64,000 nucleotides of DNA from Anniella stebbinsi (Eukaryota; Chordata; Lepidosauria; Squamata; Anniellidae), in contig JARDYH010000001.1 in NCBI GenBank assembly GCA_029215795.1, forward strand, positions 196,919,654 to 196,983,653, written 5' to 3'. This document shows, piece by piece, positions 23,279 to 35,690 of this stretch (the first letter of the stretch is position 1; each line of letters starts with the position of its first letter). A program made the translations under genes and the position numbers. Under the pieces are notes generated by a model. It ran no database searches, was not told the DNA's origin, and saw only the letters and a list, made by a program, of their open reading frames with translations.

Positions 23279-23394
23279 GGGCTAACAAGACATTTCCATT
23301 TTCTTTCTTTATCCTAGTTTGATGGACAAATCAGGTTTCATACCTGACCTTCTGAGGAAATGACACACACAAAACCACTGCCATTGCAGGGTGC

Positions 23395-23572
23395 TTTAAA
23401 TAGCTCATTCTGGTGGCTACCTCCAGTAGAGATGGGCACCCTAGAAGCATTCAAGAGGGAGCTGGACAGCCGTCTGTCAGGTATGCTTAAGGTGGCTTCC
23501 TGGATTGAGCAAGGTGTTGGACTTGATGGTCTTATAGGCCCCTTCCAACTCTACTATTCTATGATTTCAAGC
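23395..23572 (+). mobile_element. CR1-type LINE, 3' terminus
   Basis: It encodes LEAFKRELDSRLSGML followed by the CR1 3' UTR pattern ('gttggacttgatggtcttat', 'ccttccaactctactattct') and the terminal ATTCTATGATTT-type end. 5'-truncated and inactive. Confidence 0.8.
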
Positions 23573-23579
23573 CTGCCAC

Positions 23580-24035
23580 TTTCACTTTCTCCTACATTCA
23601 AAATTTTAAAATCTCAAATCTTTTATCTCTCACATGGGAAGAACTTCGCAAATTTGATTAAAAACGAACTGAAATGAAATTCTCACCCATCTCCACCAAC
23701 CAAATTCAACTGGTACAGCTATTTCCAGCAAGGAGAAGAGCATGATGCAAGTGCCTGAAATATAGCTGTTAAAGATGAGGAACCTGCTAGAAAAAAGATG
23801 GTAACCCTAACTGAGCACTGCAAATATGACTCAAAACCCTACTTCTAAGGGGTAAGAACTCAAAGCCCTGGGGCTAGATGTACAAATCTGTTAGTTTCAA
23901 TGTCTTCCTCATTTGATTTTTTAAAAATATCTCAAGTTCTGTTTCCCCAGATAAGGAGAACTTTGCGAATTTTAGTAAATTCTTATCAAAACCGAACTGA
24001 AATGGAATTCTCGCCCATCCCTAATCTCCATGCAG
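23580..24035. repeat. pair of related repeat ends
   Basis: 'acgaactgaaatgaaattct' followed by CACCCATC at about 23665-23692 and 'ccgaactgaaatggaattct' followed by CGCCCATCCC at about 23992-24020 are diverged copies of one terminus. Each is preceded by a similar 'aga(a)cttYgc(g)aa(a/t)ttt' body. They are in the same orientation and about 330 bp apart. The family was not identified. Confidence 0.5.
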
Positions 24036-24039
24036 GAAG

Positions 24040-24524
24040 CCACATCAAATGGACGTTCAATAGTGGTCCCCTCCATGCCATTAGAAATCTGTTTGCTTTG
24101 GAGGATTGCAGTGGTGTGAAGGAAATCGTCTGATCTATGTGGTAAGCCTGACATGTAGACAACTATCACAGGGGCAATTTAACATGGCCTATATGTAGCA
24201 GCTGTTAAATATGCACCTATATTTGCTCTATAATTGGATATTTACCATGTGTAGAGACATGAAAGCCTTGCTGGAAAAACTAAAGGAAAAAAGGGGGCAG
24301 AAAAATTCAGAAAGTTCGGCCCCCTGCAAACATTTTTTGGGGAAGTGGGGGACAGATTTTTCTCCAAGCTTTGACATTTCTGCCCATGTGTGTTACCGAT
24401 TTTTTTTAATCCTTTCAGAATGAAAAAAACAAGTAAGTCTCCCTTTTTTGCAGCCTCCTTCATTTTCAAAGGAACTATTCTCTCAAGATTTCAGGCCATG
24501 ATACAAATGTATAATTACATTATA
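24040..24524. other. intronic sequence; low-complexity A/G-rich patch
   Basis: The A/G-rich stretch at 24265-24330 and the T-rich stretch at 24395-24460 resemble a diverged short repeat, but I cannot place ends. No gene seen. Confidence 0.35.
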
Positions 24525-24725
24525 TTTACAATTATATCCTGCCTTTTTTCCTCCAAGGTACCAAAGGTACTTCCATAATCCTCCTACTCTCTATTTTTTT
24601 CTCACAACAACCCTGTGAGGTAGGTTAAGCTGAGAATGGGTGATTGGCCCAAAGTCACCCATGAGCTTCACGGCTGAGTGAAGGCTAGAATTTGGATCTC
24701 CTCTGTCCCAGTCCAACAGTTTAAA
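24525..24725. mobile_element. old MIR/L2-tail-like repeat
   Basis: 'ctcacaacaaccctgtgagg' followed by 'ttggcccaaagtcaccca' resembles the 3' tail shared by L2 LINEs and MIR-type SINEs. It is strongly diverged, with no clear ends. Confidence 0.5.
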
Positions 24726-25621
24726 TACTACGCATACTTACCTACATCCTAGCCTTATGATAAGACACTCATCCTATTTCATAGCCTAACAGATGTTATA
24801 AAACATAGCAGTAAATCTTCTTGAATAACTTCCTAATTTGCAAGTGCTGATTTAAAATGGTAGACTGGAGTCACAACCCTATTTTGGTCACTAAAGTTTG
24901 CTATCTTTTAATTATAAATTTTGCTTTTAAAATGCCTAATTAAAATTATAATTTAAAAACATAAAAGACACATATGTCTGTCTTAGTTATGAATAACTGA
25001 ATGCTACTGAATTTGGGATTGACTTTTGGTGGCCATTTCTAAGTTAATGAAAATAGCAATATAAATTTATATTTCATATTATTTTAGCTGCAGAAATTAT
25101 TTTCTATTATTTTAGTCTCAGATCTGGCCTAATACATCATTTTAACTTCTTTCCAATTTCACTCGCAAGTACATAAAATATACTCTAATCTGGTTGATTC
25201 AACCACTGTGAAAGAGCCAGAAATTAATGAACATGAATATCTGTCCTAGCTCTTGCTTAAAGACAGTGTCGATGTGAAGGGGCTGGGTCCATTTCATTAA
25301 TTTATTTTAAAATGTAATATCTGGTATTTGAAACATTTAACAAGGCAGATTTCATTTCCTACATACACACTCTCCACAAAAGCCCTCACAAAAAAAACAT
25401 AACAAATGGCAATTCACACCCAAAAACAATCAAATCAGGACAAAAACATAATGAAGAATCCGCCAAAGTTCCATATCTTGTTCCACAGCACTTGTAATTT
25501 CTACTGATCAAAGATTACCAAAGGCCTAGTTGGATGAATAAAGTGTTACTACCTTTGTAAAAACCAAAACTCATACTGGGGGAGAACCATAAGGCACACC
25601 CCACCGCCACCAATTACCTTG

Positions 25622-25990
25622 AGTATTTTATTTATTTTACGACATTTTTATGTCACTGCATAACAAAGTTCTCTGGGTGGCTTACAATAAACAAACATAA
25701 AAACAATTTAAATACAAGACCGAACATAAAACCATGCAATCAAACGAAACATAAACTATAACAATAAAACAAAACTCACCGTACCACAAAATTAAACATA
25801 TAGATGTTAAAACTGACAAACCCAGATTACACGAGTTATTTAAAAGGCCTGGGTGAACAAAAAGGCCTTCATAAGCCACAGGGATACCCACCCCTTTCGT
25901 GGCAAATTACATCTATCAGGTAATTTTTGGCCTTGTTCACGAAAAAGCTTAACTCTACAACATGGACTAGAGACTTAACTCTACAACATG
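25622..25990 (-). mobile_element. L2-type LINE, 3' end
   Basis: It begins with a (TTTA)n complement and 'ttctctgggtggcttacaat', the L2 3' UTR signature, followed by A-rich UTR complement and then 'aaggccttcataagccac', corresponding to the RT C-terminal end. Diverged and truncated. Confidence 0.65.
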
Positions 25991-25999
25991 GACTGGAGA
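25948..25999. repeat. 26-bp tandem duplication
   Basis: CTTAACTCTACAACATGGAC plus six bases occurs twice head to tail (25948-25973 and 25974-25999), differing at one base. Probably a replication-slippage duplicate. Confidence 0.9.
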
Positions 26000-26038
26000 C
26001 AGGAAGAACAAAGATAATGCCCACATCTAAAACTTCCC

Positions 26039-26082
26039 GGTGTTAAATGCTGAACCCTTACAAAACTGAAATGATTTTGTTC
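26039..26082. repeat. 44-bp dispersed duplicate, copy 2
   Basis: Near-identical to 23235-23278, with one mismatch, and diverging after TTTGTTC. Confidence 0.75.
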
Positions 26083-26085
26083 CTG

Positions 26086-27459
26086 CTGCAAAAATGGAGA
26101 CAAACTAGGCATGTTTTGTTTCCAACCCATCAGGTCTTTTTAGAATTCTCGTCCTAACAACAGCAACCCAATTAAATCCCTTTTAAAGCCATATTATTTA
26201 CTTCTGTATTAAGAAGTATATATTAAGTATATGTATTTGCATATACATTGTAGAAGTAAATCACAGTGCTGACAACCAAGTTATACAAGCCTCCTCACTT
26301 TTCTGTTATGTTCCACTAACTGTCTTGCTTATACTTCTACATACTGCCTCCCACCCCTGCAAAGTGCCTTGAATTAGTTTAAACATAGGAAGCAGAGTCA
26401 AGTACTGTATTTCTTTGTATTCTCCAATGCCAGATTTCAGGATGTCATTGGTTGATGGCCCTATGACTGTGCCTAGGAATGTGTGTGCTACCTTTTTTAA
26501 CTTATACAGAAAAAAATATTTCTGTATTTCTTAACGCTACCAACCTGGAAACTTGACAGTAAGGATTAAGAATGGCTCCTTCCTCCCTACTTGGGTTATT
26601 GGAAAGACCCTGAAAGGTAATCTGTCTTGCGAAGCCACACTTTACAGTCTGCATAAAAGCGCCATGATTCTAAGTCCTCCCTCCAACTTAATTGAAAGTG
26701 CATAATATCACACAACAGGGGAAATGTAAACTGTAAGCATGTACAGTAAATCACTGTGCAAGCAACCAGCTTTTGCAGCAAATGGGCACCAAATGATTGT
26801 GGGGCCAAAAAGCAATTTGACCACACAAGTCTTTTAGGGCTGCAGAACAACAACTTCTTCAGAGCAGAAAAAGAAGAAAGCTACTTATTCCGAAGGACTG
26901 CAATTGGATTTGAGGCAGGTCAATTCAGTCCATTTGTGAAATAGGTGCCTTTTTATAATGATTTTGATTTCATCATGACCTTGAGTAGCGAGACTGTTAC
27001 TGGTGCATATGGAGAGTAAATGTATTGTTTCTTTTTAAGCAAATATAAAACTTTGATCATTAAAATCACATGGCCCATCTGAGTAAAATTACAGAAGAGC
27101 TTAAGCAAAGTTAGTAATAAGGATCTCTCTCACGGAAAAAAGAAAAATTGATTTAGGAATTAAGAGGGCTGAAGCTTAGCTTCTTAACATCCTGATCATG
27201 AACACAGGCACTGGTTTATTTCCCAACCATGCCAAAGTCCTCATCATGCTTGCATAATATCACTGTTTGCGATAATGTTGTGTAGTGCAACCAATGGTGT
27301 GTATTGCTCATTGATATGTTGTGGCAACAAGTCTTAGGGACAGGACATTCAACTCCCCAAAACATCACTCCTTAAAATATAATACAGATGCTATGCCATT
27401 TTGTTATGCTTAAACGTAACTAGTCATGCATTAAACGCTTTCCATGCTATGAGGATTAC
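26086..27459. other. intronic sequence flanking the PARD3B exon
   Basis: Mostly unique-looking AT-rich sequence forming the 5' part of the intron after the 297-nt exon. No further exon recognised. Confidence 0.4.
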
Positions 27460-27756
27460 CTCTCAACAGGAGCATGTTGATGGGGTGGCTTGTTTATCCG
27501 CGCGTACAGTCCTTCTAAGTGGTCCCTGTCCACGGGTGCTGGAGGGTTATCGCACCCAAAGGTTTTGGAAACAGGTGGAGAAGATGGCCTATAGGCACTG
27601 ACACCAGGATACATTTCTCGGAAGTGATTCACTCGCGCATAATTTGGGTCCGTCTCATCATCGTCAATATCCGGTGGTGAAACCACAGCGCCAGCGGAAT
27701 ACTCAGCAAGCCCCCTGATCTGCTTCTGACGTAGCTCCTGATGCTTTGCCCCAATC
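27460..27756 (-). CDS. PARD3B: PARD3B internal exon (297 nt, phase 2-2)
   Basis: This exon encodes part of the C-terminal region of the par-3-like polarity scaffold, which acts at cell-cell junctions downstream of the three PDZ domains. On the minus strand it is bounded by a T-rich tract ending TTTCCTAG (acceptor AG at 27758-27757) and by the donor GTAATC (27459 downward). It carries one base of a split Arg codon, 98 full codons and two bases of the next codon. It opens IGAKHQELRQKQIRGLAEYS, then has an acidic DIDDDETDPNYARVNHFRE segment, a Pro/Ser-rich linker and DRDHLEGLYARINKP. From memory of the family, IGAKHQEL, DPNYARVNHFRE and DHLEGLYAKVNKP are PARD3B-specific; PARD3 has a different sequence at this place. 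The frame is fully open, and 297 nt keeps the frame if skipped. Confidence 0.92.
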
Positions 27757-30272
27757 CTAGGAAACAAAACAACCAATATTAATATTTACTTTAACACTCA
27801 ACACAATGAAGTGAGCCTGCTTCACAAAATTGCTCATGGTCAATTTGTATGAAACAATGAACAACTTACATATACAAGACAAATGCCAGCTAAAACCTTA
27901 GGGGACATTTGCTGCTTTATAATCATGCTCTGATATATGTATTAAGCAAGCAGGTCAATTACAAATCCACCATGATTCACAACAGCTAAGCATCCAGTCC
28001 CCATCCAAGCATTTGCACATTGTTGGCTCATATGCCCATCCACAAGCATGCATTACATTGAAAATTATAAATAAAAAGCAGGTAATAGATGCCTGTTAAA
28101 AACTTCTATCTTTTAAACATCTGAATTAATCAACAACGTTATCAGTGCCAGTTTCTCCATATCTTCTCTCAACCCCAACAACCTGCAGGACAAATTCATG
28201 TGAGAAATGCAATAATGTGGGAACATGAATGCAGAGGGGGCTTGGTTGTCTGAATAGTCAAAGACCAGACACAATTTATTGGGGGGTTCTGCATCCCCGC
28301 TCCCCATTTAAGTGAGGAGACATCATACCTCATTATACAGGAGCTAGGGACAGAGAAAGACAGTGAAGAAATGAATAGAAGCCTGACAGAGATGAATTGG
28401 TACATATAAGTGAATTAAAGACTATTACTGGCAGTACTCCACTGTGATAAAGCTTTAAGTGGTATTACAAAATGCTGTGGCTAATCAGTGCCATTGTGTA
28501 ATCTGTTGGGAATAGGAATGGTAAAAACACACCCAGGTATAATTTCAAACCTAGCCAAATTCAGATAATTCAACATTTGCTTTGCAACTGAAAACTTGAA
28601 ACAAGGCACTATTAATAATATGAAACTTAAACGTTCAGCTGCCTCACTCCATAATTAAAGCAACAGAAAAGATCACAGCAGCAAGATGAGCCTGGTATAT
28701 AGAGAGCAGAGAATGAAAAGCAAGAGGGGGATTAAAGCATAGGAAAGCTGCCAATTAAAAAGTCAGGATTTACCCACCATTATTAAATTCTGAAGCACAG
28801 AAGATGTTCCTGGAAGCAAATAGGTAGAGAGGATGTATAAAAAGAACGGCAAGAGAATAATACATGTTGTTACACCATCACCTTTTATAACTGGGAAAAA
28901 AATTAAGAACATTAAAGTAGCAGCTGAATGACAAATTAGAACAACAATGGACTCCAGTAGCTGGCAGAGAAAATAACTAAAATAGAAAAGACACCTAAGG
29001 AATATGAGCAGAAATTAGAACGAATGAAGACATCCATAAGGTTTAACTTGCAACCAGTAAATGTGCTTATAACATTATGATATGGAAGGATCTTTCACTA
29101 AGAATGAATGTGAAAAAAGGGGGCCAACATTATGGGCTTTAAGTATACATCTAAAAGTGAAAGTGTGAATATAACCTAAGAGGTGTTTACAACCCATGTA
29201 TCCCACAGGTACACTATGCTGCAGTTCTCTGTAGGGTGTACACCCAGTGAGCAACTTGGGTTTACTACTGTGTACAAACTGCATTACATGACACGTGGGT
29301 TTTCTTACTGGGTGCTAGAAAACAGGAGGCGAGTATTGCTTACGTAGATGCAATGTAAAACCAAAGCCTGTGATGGTCACATGCAGGGATCCAAAAAGTT
29401 TGGCTGGGCTCATTCATCCAAGTGCTACAAAGCCACACAAGACCCTTTCTCAAACAGACTGAACCTCTCCTACCCTTTTACTGCTCTGCAAAGTGCATCA
29501 TGCTTCTGGAGACTGCAACAAGTTTGGTGGATAAGATGATCATTTCAATATGGCGACAAATGACTGATTCTGAATAAGACTGGGCTGTCTATGCAGTCAG
29601 GCAGGGGCCGACTACATGAATAAATAAGTAGTGATGCCACAGTATTGTTTAGTCACATCCTAGTAAGCAACACTCATGCAACCACATTCCACACTGTTGT
29701 ATGGACATGCTAGCTCTGAGGGAGGGAGAAATAGCACATGGAAGATGAATTGAGAATGGGTTGCAGGATCATGTGATTCTTTCTTCCAGTCCCCAGTCCT
29801 GTTTAAGCTAGTTTCCAACCTGGTTAAATCCGGATTAGTCCTAAACATGGTTTAGGCCAGTTCTGATAGAAAAGCAGATGGGAGCTGTTGTAGAATAGAT
29901 TGAGTTGGGGAAGAAGCCCAAAGTCCATTCCACAAGCCTTAATCATGATTAAGGGACCCTCCCACTAAACGACCCCAAATTACAGAATGCTCATTGCTAT
30001 TAATTGGAGGCAAAAACAGGCCTCCAGGATGGGGGGGGGGGAGAGGAGGACACTCTTCAGACACAAGTAATCCCCAGGCAAGCAAACAAAAATAGGATTA
30101 AGCAGAGGCTCTGAGGTCACCACAGATAGCAATGAAGCGTGAGTATTTCCTTTTATTTCTAGAACGTAACAATCCCGAGCACACAAGTAATTAATGAACA
30201 GATTATAAAAAAAAGAAGAAGCTTAATCCTCCAGGGGTCCCTGAAAGAAAGATGAAAGAAAGATCACATAGC

Positions 30273-30276
<4 letters not shown>

Positions 30277-30307
<31 letters not shown>
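30277..30307. repeat. (AG)n microsatellite
   Basis: About 15 AG dinucleotides, read directly. Confidence 0.9.
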
Positions 30308-30310
<3 letters not shown>

Positions 30311-31349
30311 GTCTGCCCATTCAGTGCCTTGATGGAACAAACATGTGGAAATATATGTGAAAAGTTAAAACCAATCAATTTTTTTTCAACAAAAATAATC
30401 CTTCCTGTGAGAGTGCAGTTTATGGATCCCACTGTAAGGGAATGCCTCCTGAATGGCAACAACTTAGATGGATTTCCATTACAAATAAGCTAACAACATC
30501 AATACAGCAAAGGGGTTTTTTTTAGGTTCGGGAAGATGGGGTGGGCAACTCAGCTGATGCTCTCATTCTTTCTTTTATATGTGGCATATTATTTCAAGAG
30601 AAATTATCATGCAGAAAGATTAATATTGTACATACATATAATGCCTGAACAAACTGGCTTGGAAAGACCATGGGCTGCTTTATCAATACAAGGCATGTCA
30701 GCTTAAGATCAGCGTCATGTTTCACCGACAGTCACTTTCTAATCGACATTACATCTTATGTGTATAAATGCATATGTGCATTTTAAGGGCTGTGATGCAA
30801 TCCCACCCACACCCCACAGGAACCATATGAGCTAGGGTTTATTCTCCCCCCCCCCCCGCTTCTCCAACTGCCTGCCCTTTTGGCCCCTACAACAATAGTT
30901 CAATAGCAACAATAGTGGATATTATATGGCAAATGCATTCATACATCTGACTGGCTCATTTATACTTCTGTATTAGCTTTGTTGCCAAGGGAAATTGCTA
31001 GCCAAACAGATTAGTTAATTTCTCCAGTTGTTACTAGGGGGAAGTGTGTGTTGGCTTGAAGTGCAGGTTTGTTAAGTTGTTTTCCTTAAAAGAATAGTCT
31101 ATTATTTAAGTCATAAAGCAGGACCCTGTGTGTATGCAATAAATCAAAAGAGCACAAAAACGTAGAGTGTATTATTTGGTACAGAATTCTGAGTATTTCA
31201 TCATTATTTTTTTAAAGGGAAATCAAGTTTCTAGCCCTTATGTCTGCAAATAAATGCTTCAAAGTCTATTAGCAATGCCTGCTGACAATTCAGACATCAT
31301 TACTTATTGGTGGGACATCTATGCCCTGAATAACTTGTAAGAAATAAAA

Positions 31350-31390
31350 TTATTATTATTATTATTATTATTAGCATTATTATTATAAAA
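31350..31390. repeat. (ATT)n microsatellite
   Basis: About eight ATT units, one interruption (ttagcatta), then more ATT. Confidence 0.85.
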
Positions 31391-31929
31391 ATAGAATTAT
31401 GCAAAACAACAACAAAAGGGAAAAAGAAAATTAGAAAAATTATGCAAATAATTTGCTCATAATTTGCTCATAATTTGGCACATAATTGAGCTGGTCTAGG
31501 GCACTTTAATTTTGTTATTACACAATAAAAACACCAGAGAGGTGCCAATGAGGGAAAGAGCAACATGGCTCTTGTTATTTATGTTAAAATGTTTAACCCA
31601 TTTTTTTTACCAAACTGGGTCTTCGGTAGGATTAGCAATTACATAACAATTAGATAATGCCTGATCTTTTAAGGAACTTTGTTGAAGGAAGTCTCAAGTT
31701 TTAGAAGGTAGGATCAGTAACCTCCTTTCCACAGATAACATACGTGTATAAAAAAGAGATAATTTTTCACTGGAGTTAAATTGGCCAATAGTGACTATTT
31801 CTTTCAAGAAATGTATGGCCAAATTGGGAGGTGGAGATGGTAAATAGGTATGGATGCAGGACAAATGGCTGAAGGGGCATTAATAAAACCAACATTATTG
31901 ATTTGTTATTCATTAACAAATGAATATAT

Positions 31930-32485
31930 AAGGCCATTGAATCCAACCCCCTGCTCAATGCAGGAATCCACTTTAAAGCATCACTGACAGATGGCTGTCC
32001 AACTGCCTCTTGAATACCTCTAATGTGGGAGAGCCCACCACTTTCTTAGGTAATTGGTTCCATTGCCGTACTGCTCTAAAAGTCAGGAAGTTTTTCCTGA
32101 TGTCCAGATGGAATCTGGCTTCCTGTAACTTGAGCCCATTATTCTGCGTCCTGCACTCTGAGATGATTGAGAAGAGATTCTGGCAATCTTCTGTGTGACA
32201 ACCTTTCAAGTATTTGAAGAGTGCTAGCATGTCTCCCCTCAATCTTCTCTTCTCCAGGCTAAACATGCCCAGTTCTTTAAGTCTCTTCTCATAGAGCTTT
32301 GTTTCCAGACCCTTGATCATCCTCGTTGCCCTCCTCTGAACACACTCCAGCTTGCCTGCATCCTTCTTGAAGTGTGGTGCCCAGAACTGGACACAAAACT
32401 CGGGATGAGGCCTAACCAGTGTGGAATAGAGGGGAACCAGTAGCTTGCATGATTTGGAAGCTATACTTCTATTGTGATGCAAGAG
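31930..32485 (-). mobile_element. CR1-type LINE, RT C-terminus and 3' end
   Basis: The minus-strand frame at 31973-32482 (169 aa) contains SKSCKLLVPLYSTLVRPHPE, FCVQFWAPHFKKD, VQRRATRMIKGLE, LFSLEKRRLRGDMLALFKYL, LDIRKNFLTFRAVRQWNQLP and SPTLEVFKRQLDSHLS. This is the ordered C-terminal thumb and tail region of CR1 LINE ORF2. The catalytic RT core is absent (5' truncation), so it is inactive. The UTR complement 'aatccaaccccctgctcaat' marks the 3' end near 31935. Confidence 0.88.
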
Positions 32486-33170
32486 TTCTCCAAGGGAAGA
32501 ACAGAGGAGCCTTATTAAAAGTACTAGGTCCCGTTTTTATCCCTCTCAGAAACCTCAGAAATTTCTTAAATTGTATCCACAGAGAAGACTTCCACCACAG
32601 TGGCTCAATCCATCTCACACGTGACATTATTTCATGTTTGATAGCGACAATAATTTGTACTGCTGTCAATACTGGTATTTTGCACACAACAAAAGCCAGA
32701 ACTGGGTCAGCACAATTTTCTTTTGTTCCTGCAGAAAAATCCAACTTCTTCCATTTTTCTCCCTTATAAATGCAGCGAGCAATTGCTTCCACAGCTGTAG
32801 GCTGTCCCTGCTAAAAAACAATGGCTTCCTTTTTATGTTGTACTTGGCTAGCCAATACCAGGTTATGTGAATTTCTCCATGATCAATGTTTCATCTCTTC
32901 GACAGGGCTATTATAATTGCATTAATATTTCTTGTTTATTTCTCACTCCTCTGTGGAAAATCTATAAAATTCTATCAATGGCCTCACTTTTATCCACTTT
33001 ATTTTTTTCCACTTGGCAGTTCAGTTACAATTCTGAACAATCTTGTGCGTACAGTTTTGCGTATGTTGCTGTATTCCTGATACCACCTTATTCCTTTTGC
33101 CTTTTTAAGAATCACTCCTCTTTCTTCCAAAATTGATTTTTGTGAAAATATTTTAGCAGTTTCTTAGGAA

Positions 33171-33194
33171 ATATATATATATATATATATATAT
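33171..33194. repeat. (AT)n microsatellite
   Basis: Twelve AT dinucleotides. Confidence 0.9.
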
Positions 33195-33260
33195 TCGGTA
33201 CATAACATAGCTGGTAAGTTTACTGTCTTCCTCCAAAGGCCAGAAAACTTTCTTATCTCA

Positions 33261-33583
33261 GGGTGCCTCTACAAGAGCAATTTAAAGCTCTTTCAAGGCG
33301 CATTACAGATTTTACCGCTACAAGAGCGGAATGCAAATCGGGGGTTGAGGCGCTTTTTACCTCCGATTATTTGCGTTATCGAATGCGCGTTAAATGGTGA
33401 CTTAAAATTTACTGCGGGAGTTAAAGCGATTCTCTGCATGTCAACAACTTTAAAGCGCGTTTCATACAGCCCGTAATGTGCTTCACCGCCTCTCATGAAT
33501 AGGTATTAGGAGTAAATGCGCTTCTCCGTATATGCGCATAATCGGGCAACCGGGCATCAAAGCGAAATTTTGTAGAGGGGACC
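33261..33583 (+). mobile_element. MITE family T, copy 2 (323 bp)
   Basis: It starts GGGTGCCTCTACAAGAGC and ends TTTTGTAGAGGGGACC. The interior carries 'gcaaatcgggggttgaggcg' and 'cgaatgcgcgttaaa' as in the other copies. The 3-bp flanks (TCA and TTA) nearly match. It is shorter than copies 1 and 3 through small internal deletions. Confidence 0.75.
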
Positions 33584-33906
33584 TTACTCTGCAAATTGAT
33601 CATCATTCACTGAATATTTCTATAGCATTTCATTCTATCCCTCTACCTCATTTACCAAATGTTTCTATTATTTAATAGTATATTACACAGGGCACGTCAT
33701 GAGCAGAATTGGGGGGGGGGGAGATTCCAGCCTTCTGTCCTCCCATTATTGTCATTTCTCTTTCTACCACCTCCCAAGGTCTGATGCTTCTGCACCGTCT
33801 CTTCATATTCTTTCAGTCTCCCTTTCCTCCATTCCCATTGCTGGCGCCTTTGCTTGGCTGCCAAGCTTATCCACCGTGAAGATGGAGTGGATTAATCACT
33901 ACAGAG

Positions 33907-34895
33907 TCATAAGAACATAAAAAGAGCCATGCTGGATTAGTCCAAGGGTCCATCTGATCCAGCACTTTGTTCACACAGTTGCCAACCAGCTGTTGATCTG
34001 GAACCCACAAGCAGGACATGGTGCAACAGCACCCTCCCACCCATGTTCCCCTGCAACTGGTGTATACAGGCTTACTGCCGCCTCTGATACTGGAGGTTGC
34101 ACTTAACCATCAGGACTAGTAGCCATTGATAGCCTTCTCTTCCAGGAATTTATCCAACCCCCTTTTAAAGCCATCCAAATTGGTGGCCGTCACCACATCT
34201 TGTGGTTGTAAATTCCAGAGTTTAGCTATGCGCTGTGTGAAGAAGTACTTCCTTTCATCTGTCCTGAATCTCCCACCAATCAGCTTCATGGGATGACCCC
34301 AGGTTCTAGTACACCTCTATCCGGTCTCCCATTAGCCTCCTTTTTTCCAAGCTGAATAATCCCAGCTGTTGTAACCTTCCCTCCTAGGGAAGATGCTCCA
34401 GTCCCCTGATCATTTGTCCAGCTCCACAATGTTTGTTTTTAAGTGTGGTGTCCAAAACTCTATACAGTATTCTAAGTGTGGACGCACCATAAATTTGAAT
34501 AAAGGCAGTATGATACTGGCAGTTTTAATCTCAATTCCTTTTCTAATTGTGCCTAACATGGAGTTTGCCTTCTTTACAATGGCTGCACACTGGGTTGACG
34601 TTTTCATTGAGCTGTCCACCACAACCCCAAGATCTTTTTCCTGGTTGGTCACTGCCAGCTCAGATCCCATCAGGTTATACTTGAAATTGGGTTTTTTTTT
34701 TGTCCTAATGTGCATCACTTTACACTTGCTTACATTGAACAGCATCTACCATTTGGATGCCCACTCTCCCAGCTTGGAGAGGTTCCTTTGGAGTTCCTCC
34801 CAATCCCTTTTTGTTTTAACCACCTTAAACAATTTGGTTTCATCGGCAAATTTGGCCACTTCACTGCTCCTAATTCCAGATCATTTATGTTAGTT
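33907..34895 (-). mobile_element. CR1-type LINE, RT C-terminal part and 3' UTR
   Basis: The 3' end at 33907 reads 'agaacataaaaagagccatg' followed by 'ggtccatctgatccagcact' on the plus strand, a common sauropsid LINE 3' end. Farther in, the frame at 34410-34745 has FNVSKCKVMHIRTKKK, DLGVVVDSSMKTSTQCA, KKANSMLGTIRKGIE and RPHLEYCIEFWTPHLK. Inactive, 5'-truncated and frameshifted. The same 3' end family recurs at 53215-53455. Confidence 0.82.
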
Positions 34896-35565
34896 TCTTA
34901 GTTTCTTTACATTAGTTTCTTTACAATGGCACCATATTGTCCCAGCGTTAAAACCAATTCCCTGAATGCTATTGTCATTTTCAATGTTCTTTAGATTTGA
35001 GGGTAAAAAGAAGAATTAAGGAGGATAGACAGAAGGTAGGGTCCCCCCCCCCCCCCGCCGCCGCCCTGGCTGGCTCTCCTTTCAGCTGTGCCTGGGTCAG
35101 AGTGCTCTGTGCAAGGTGAGCAGCAATATACAATCTGCAACCTTCCCTCCTGTTCCATACAATGCACTCTGACCCATCTGTGGTGGTGAAGAGGTAATCA
35201 GAAGAAAAGCTTCCATTTCCTTCCCCAACAGTGTTGCTTACTGTAAACCCTTCCAAGGCACAGACCACCTTGGTCATAGATTTCCATCCGTTGCTTCCTC
35301 CATCCAACTGTTTCCCAGCATTCTCTCTCCTAGATACACTGTAGGCACAACAGGTTACAGCATGATGCAGAGCACCCTTCTCCATCCTGGTGCCCTCACT
35401 GGTCTTTAACTGGTGGCTTGGGACCCACTGCTGAGTCACAGCCAGACCTAAGGAAGATTATAACAGCACCATATAAGTAGATAGTAAGAAATTAAGAAGT
35501 GGGTCCTCAAATGTATGTTTGGACTAATGGTTGGCCCAATGGCTGAAAAGCCTGAAGACTATTGC

Positions 35566-35690
35566 TCTAGATTTTTTGGAGTACAACTCCCAGGATTCCT
35601 GATCATTGACCATGCTGGCTGGGGCTGACAGGAACTGAAGTCCACACCATTTGCAGGGCACCAGGTTGGGGAAGACTGATGTAGAACATT
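35566..35690. mobile_element. partial hAT-like palindromic MITE
   Basis: 'ggagtacaactcccaggatt' and 'aactgaagtccacacc' form diverged inverted arms around 'gctggctggggctgac'. The right end reads 'gcagggcaccaggttgggg'. A second member of this family is at about 56565-56700. Confidence 0.5.

Noticed and set aside
24725..24745. 'atacttacct' resembling the U1 snRNA 5' end
   Set aside because: The following sequence does not match U1; a chance ten-mer.
34981..35439. Minus-strand 152-codon frame
   Set aside because: Ends in a polyG/polyC-derived glycine run, no domain or splice evidence.
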